Source: an uncultured Verrucomicrobiota bacterium
Lineage (GTDB): Bacteria > Verrucomicrobiota > Verrucomicrobiia > Chthoniobacterales > SZAS-18
Direction: 5' to 3'
NCBI GenBank assembly: GCA_937873255.1
Contig: CALMVM010000155.1
Coordinates: forward strand, 6,603 to 15,506
DNA: 8,904 nt
In this document: piece after piece, positions 6,578-8,904 of the stretch
Layout of the letters: the number at the start of each line of letters is the position of its first letter
Numbering within the stretch: position 1 is the first letter of the stretch
Made by a program: the position numbers and the translations under genes
Notes under the pieces: generated by a model
What the model saw: the letters and a program-made list of their open reading frames with translations, nothing else
The model's database searches: none
Told to the model about the DNA's origin: nothing

Positions 6578-7660
6578 ATGCACTCAACGGGTCTTTACCT
6601 CCTGATTTTCGCGGTGTTCGTGGTGCTGCCCGTCGCGGTCGGCGCGCGGCGGGGGTTTGCCCGCGCCCGTTCGCGGTCGGGCGCGCCAATGGACAAGAAC
6701 CCGGGGCCGGACGGCGGCTACGTCTGGTTGTCGTGGGCGTTGCGGCATCTGCCTGAGCCGTTCATGCGCGCCTTGATGCAAGTCGGAACGACGGTCGGTT
6801 ACTGGACCCTGCCCGGCCAGCGCGCCCATTCGCACGAATACCTGCGCCTGATCCTGGGACGCGAACCGACCCACCGCGAGGGGCGGGCGCATTTCTTCGC
6901 CTACGTGGAGTTCCTGATCCTGCGCCTGCAAATCTGCGACGGCCGCCAGCCGAAGCTGCGTTTCGCCGAAGGGCAGGGGGACGAACTGCGCGCGCTCATC
7001 GCCTCCGGCAAGCCGGCGCTCTACGGCACGATGCACGTCGGCCGCTCCGACCTCGTCGGGTTTTTCCTGGGTGACTTCGGCGGCCATGTTCACATGATCC
7101 GCAAGCAGGTCGGCAACTCCGAGGACACCGAGGGGCTCGCGCGGCGCTACGCCAAGAGCGTGACCTTCATCTGGATCAACGATTGGAGCCGCCTTATTCT
7201 GGCAATGAATGACGCCCTGCGCGCCGGGCATTCGCTGGCGATGCAATGCGACCGGCCGGAATACAGTTCCAAGCTGGAGGGGTTCCAGTTCCTCGGCGCG
7301 CGGCGGCTGTTTCCGTTCACGATCTATCATCTGGCGATCATGCACGGACTCCCGGTGATTTTTTCGTACGCCGTGCCGGACGAGGCGAATCCGGAAATCA
7401 CCGTCGTCCACGTCCTGCCGATGTATCGTCCGCAGCCGGAAGCGGACCGGCAGGAGAATTTTGCGGCGGCGCGCACGCATTTCCAGGCCGTGCTCGATAC
7501 CATCGAAGCGCAGTTGCGGCGCACGCCCTATCTGTGGTTCAATTACACCCCGATGAATCCTCCGTGCGCCGACCCGGGGCAACGCGTTCCCTCCGGCCGC
7601 AGGCCCCGCCGCTTGGTGGCCCGCGCCGTAACCGCCGACGGGATTCGTCCGGGCGCGTAA
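6578..7660 (+). CDS. HtrB/LpxL-like lysophospholipid acyltransferase
   Basis: This is a membrane-associated acyltransferase of the lipid A biosynthesis (PF03279) type, expected to move an acyl chain from ACP or CoA to a lipid or glycolipid acceptor. The product is 360 residues. It has an N-terminal hydrophobic segment (residues 5-22, LYLLIFAVFVVLPVAV), then the family fold from about residue 46 (WLSWALRHLPEPFMRALM). The HX4D catalytic motif is His153-VGRS-Asp158 in GTMHVGRSDLVG. Later come CDRPEY, GARRLFPFT and PYLWFNYTPM, equivalent to the C-terminal 'P.QW.W' element. The ATG at 6578 includes the membrane anchor; an in-frame ATG at 6689 would lose it. The last 35 residues are basic and probably disordered. 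The next acyltransferase starts 1 nt after its stop, so the two form one operon. Acyltransferases of this kind are common in aryl-polyene clusters. Confidence 0.85.
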   Translation: MHSTGLYLLIFAVFVVLPVAVGARRGFARARSRSGAPMDKNPGPDGGYVWLSWALRHLPEPFMRALMQVGTTVGYWTLPGQRAHSHEYLRLILGREPTHREGRAHFFAYVEFLILRLQICDGRQPKLRFAEGQGDELRALIASGKPALYGTMHVGRSDLVGFFLGDFGGHVHMIRKQVGNSEDTEGLARRYAKSVTFIWINDWSRLILAMNDALRAGHSLAMQCDRPEYSSKLEGFQFLGARRLFPFTIYHLAIMHGLPVIFSYAVPDEANPEITVVHVLPMYRPQPEADRQENFAAARTHFQAVLDTIEAQLRRTPYLWFNYTPMNPPCADPGQRVPSGRRPRRLVARAVTADGIRPGA

Positions 7661-7661
7661 C

Positions 7662-8510
7662 ATGAACCCCACCGGCACGCTGCCCCCGGTCAGGGCGTCC
7701 GCCGCCGTCGCGGCCCCCGTGGACCGGCGCTCGATCTTGCGCAAGGCGTTCGATTGCGCCCGGGTCATGTCCGGCTTCGCCGTCTACGGGCTGTTGTCCC
7801 TGCTGAGCATCCCGCCGTGTCTCGTGGTGGCGCTCTGCGTGCGCGACCGCCGACGCCGGCGCGGACTCTGCCAGGGAATAATCCACCGGTGCGTGTCGCT
7901 GTACGCCAGATACACGGAATGGTCCGGCATCTTCCGGGTCAACCTCCCGGAGATCGAACGGCTCCGGTCGATGCGCGGCACAGTCCTCGCGCCGAACCAC
8001 GCCAGCCTGATGGACGCCACCCATTTCCTGGCGCGGTTGCCCCGGCTCGTCTGCGTGATGAAAAAGAGCATCGTCAGTAACCCGGTCATGGGCATCACCA
8101 CGAGTCTGGCGGGCTACCTCCCGCTCGAACACGGCACGGAATTCATCCGCCGGGGGCGCGATGCACTGACGGAAGGCAGCAACCTGCTCGTCTTTCCCGA
8201 AGGCACGCGCACCGTCGAGCCGCCGGTGAACTCCTTCAAGACCGGCTACGCCCTGATGGCTTCGCTGGCCGGCGCGCCCGTGCAGGCGGTTTTCATCGAG
8301 ATGCCGGTGCTCTTCATGAACAAAAACTGGCCGCTGTGGAAGACGCCGCCGCTGCCGCTGCCCATCAATATTTTATTGGGCGAGCAGTTCCGTGTGCGTC
8401 CGGGCCAGAGCGCAAGGGCGTTCAGCGCGGAACTGGAGACTTATTTCCGCCGCGAACTTGGACCCACCGCGACGCGGGGGGTCCGGCGCAATCGGTCGGT
8501 GTCGTGCTGA
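7662..8510 (+). CDS. PlsC-like 1-acylglycerol-phosphate-type acyltransferase
   Basis: The product is 282 residues and belongs to the LPLAT/PlsC superfamily. A single hydrophobic stretch at residues 36-60 probably anchors it in the inner membrane, followed by a basic RDRRRRR stop-transfer segment. Motif I is NHASLMD with His113 and Asp118 (HX4D). The glycerophosphate-binding motif is FPEGTRT at 178-184. Motif IV is probably the GAPVQAVFIE strand. The acceptor cannot be read from sequence; the context suggests it helps attach the polyene or fatty acyl product to a membrane lipid, alongside the HtrB-like enzyme encoded 1 nt upstream. A general role in phospholipid synthesis is possible, but housekeeping plsC is not usually placed with an aryl-polyene KS/CLF pair. 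The ATG at 7662 follows directly on the preceding stop and is the only well-placed start. It is the last gene of the plus-strand run. Confidence 0.88.
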   Translation: MNPTGTLPPVRASAAVAAPVDRRSILRKAFDCARVMSGFAVYGLLSLLSIPPCLVVALCVRDRRRRRGLCQGIIHRCVSLYARYTEWSGIFRVNLPEIERLRSMRGTVLAPNHASLMDATHFLARLPRLVCVMKKSIVSNPVMGITTSLAGYLPLEHGTEFIRRGRDALTEGSNLLVFPEGTRTVEPPVNSFKTGYALMASLAGAPVQAVFIEMPVLFMNKNWPLWKTPPLPLPINILLGEQFRVRPGQSARAFSAELETYFRRELGPTATRGVRRNRSVSC

Positions 8511-8540
8511 TATACCTTTCCGGGCGTACGCGCGTCTCTT

Positions 8541-8755
8541 AGCCCCGGCAGGGGCGGAAGACTTTAGCCCACGGCGTGAGCCGTGGGATCTTGACGCGCC
8601 AACGTTTCAGCCCCGGCAGGGGCGTAAGAAAACCGGCAAAATCGTCCCCAAAACGCCCGCGTCTTTTCTTACGCCCCTACCAGGGCTGTGACAGAAGGCA
8701 ACCCTTTTCCCACGGCTCGCGCCGTGGGCTAAATTCTTACGCCCCTGCCGGGGCT
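8541..8755. repeat. Composite inverted array of two short palindromic repeats (REP-like)
   Basis: Unit A, agccccggcaggggcg, occurs at 8541-8556 and 8609-8624, then inverted at 8672-8687 (two mismatches) and 8740-8755 (exact). Unit B, a hairpin with stem cccacggc/gccgtggg and a 4-nt loop, occurs at 8568-8587 and, in inverted orientation, at 8709-8728. The order A-B-A / A'-B'-A' makes the whole 215 bp an imperfect palindrome. The flanks of unit A are also shared (taagaa after it on the left copy, ttctta before it on the right). It lies between the convergent acyltransferase and fucose-synthase genes and could act as a bidirectional terminator. Repeats of this kind are, from memory, common in verrucomicrobial and planctomycete genomes and may be moved by RAYT-type transposases, none of which is present here. 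Confidence 0.88.
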
Positions 8756-8782
8756 GTGGAATGACGCGCAACACCAAAAACT

Positions 8783-8904
8783 CTACGCCGCCTTCGCGCC
8801 GAGGTTGTTCTCCAAGAACCACCGGTACGCGCTGCGGATGCCGTCGGGCAGCGCGATCTTCGGCTCCCAGCCCAACGCACGGATGCGCGAGTTGTCCATC
8901 AGCT
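8783..8904 (-). CDS. fcl: GDP-L-fucose synthase, C-terminal end
   Basis: The minus-strand frame enters from the right edge and stops at TAG (8785-8783). The visible 39 residues read [18 protein letters not shown], then [14 protein letters not shown] and a short tail. This matches the C-terminus of GDP-L-fucose synthase (GDP-4-keto-6-deoxymannose epimerase/reductase, an extended short-chain dehydrogenase), which typically ends 'kLlDvSrl..LGWkpkisLedGi..tYeWfleN'. The enzyme makes GDP-fucose for surface polysaccharides in the cytoplasm. Catalytic Ser-Tyr-Lys residues would lie outside the window. The gene is convergent with the acyltransferase operon, with the palindromic array between them. 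A related sugar-nucleotide epimerase/dehydratase is possible because only the end is seen, but the match to the fucose synthase tail is good. Confidence 0.85.
   Translation of the reverse strand, partial: LMDNSRIRALGWEPKIALPDGIRSAYRWFLENNLGAKAA

Noticed and set aside
8541..8755. CRISPR array
   Set aside because: Repeats occur in both orientations with only four and two copies, no constant spacer length, and no cas genes; palindromic repeats explain it better.
8576..8822. Short ORFs on both strands across the repeat array
   Set aside because: Their peptides derive from the repeat units themselves and are typical spurious predictions.

Overview
This GC-rich window most likely comes from a Verrucomicrobiota-type bacterium. 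That is an inference from several features seen together: a Uma2-family gene, a valyl-tRNA synthetase of a divergent bacterial type, weak or absent Shine-Dalgarno sequences, aryl-polyene-like fatty-acid genes, and short palindromic repeats of a kind common in Verrucomicrobia and Planctomycetes. No rRNA, tRNA or transposase gene is visible, so the assignment is tentative.

Layout: (1) 1-219, the end of a Uma2-family gene, followed by two hairpins. (2) 327-3134, valS, a complete housekeeping valyl-tRNA synthetase. (3) 3151-3686, minus strand, a small DUF4258/DUF2283-type pair resembling a toxin-antitoxin module. The DUF2283 gene is intact. The DUF4258 partner carries a single-base frameshift. 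(4) 3808-8510, plus strand, a compact lipid or polyene module: acyl carrier protein, ketosynthase with a full Cys-His-His triad, chain-length-factor-like ketosynthase domain, then an HtrB/LpxL-like acyltransferase and a PlsC-like acyltransferase. A 175-bp element with perfect 44-bp inverted arms sits between the chain-length factor and the acyltransferases. (5) 8541-8755, a composite inverted array of two short palindromic repeat types. (6) 8783-8904, minus strand, the C-terminal end of a GDP-L-fucose synthase gene running off the window.

How the genes fit together: ACP, KS, CLF and two lysophospholipid-type acyltransferases are the elongation and acyl-transfer part of aryl-polyene (APE) or related type II polyene/fatty acid clusters. 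The ACP would carry the growing chain, KS and CLF would extend it, and the acyltransferases would move the finished acyl group onto a membrane lipid. The ketoreductase, dehydratase, starter-activating ligase and exporter that full APE clusters carry are not in the window. The module is therefore either completed elsewhere in the genome or has a reduced chemistry. The palindromic elements lie in gaps around the module, one inside it and one at its 3' border.
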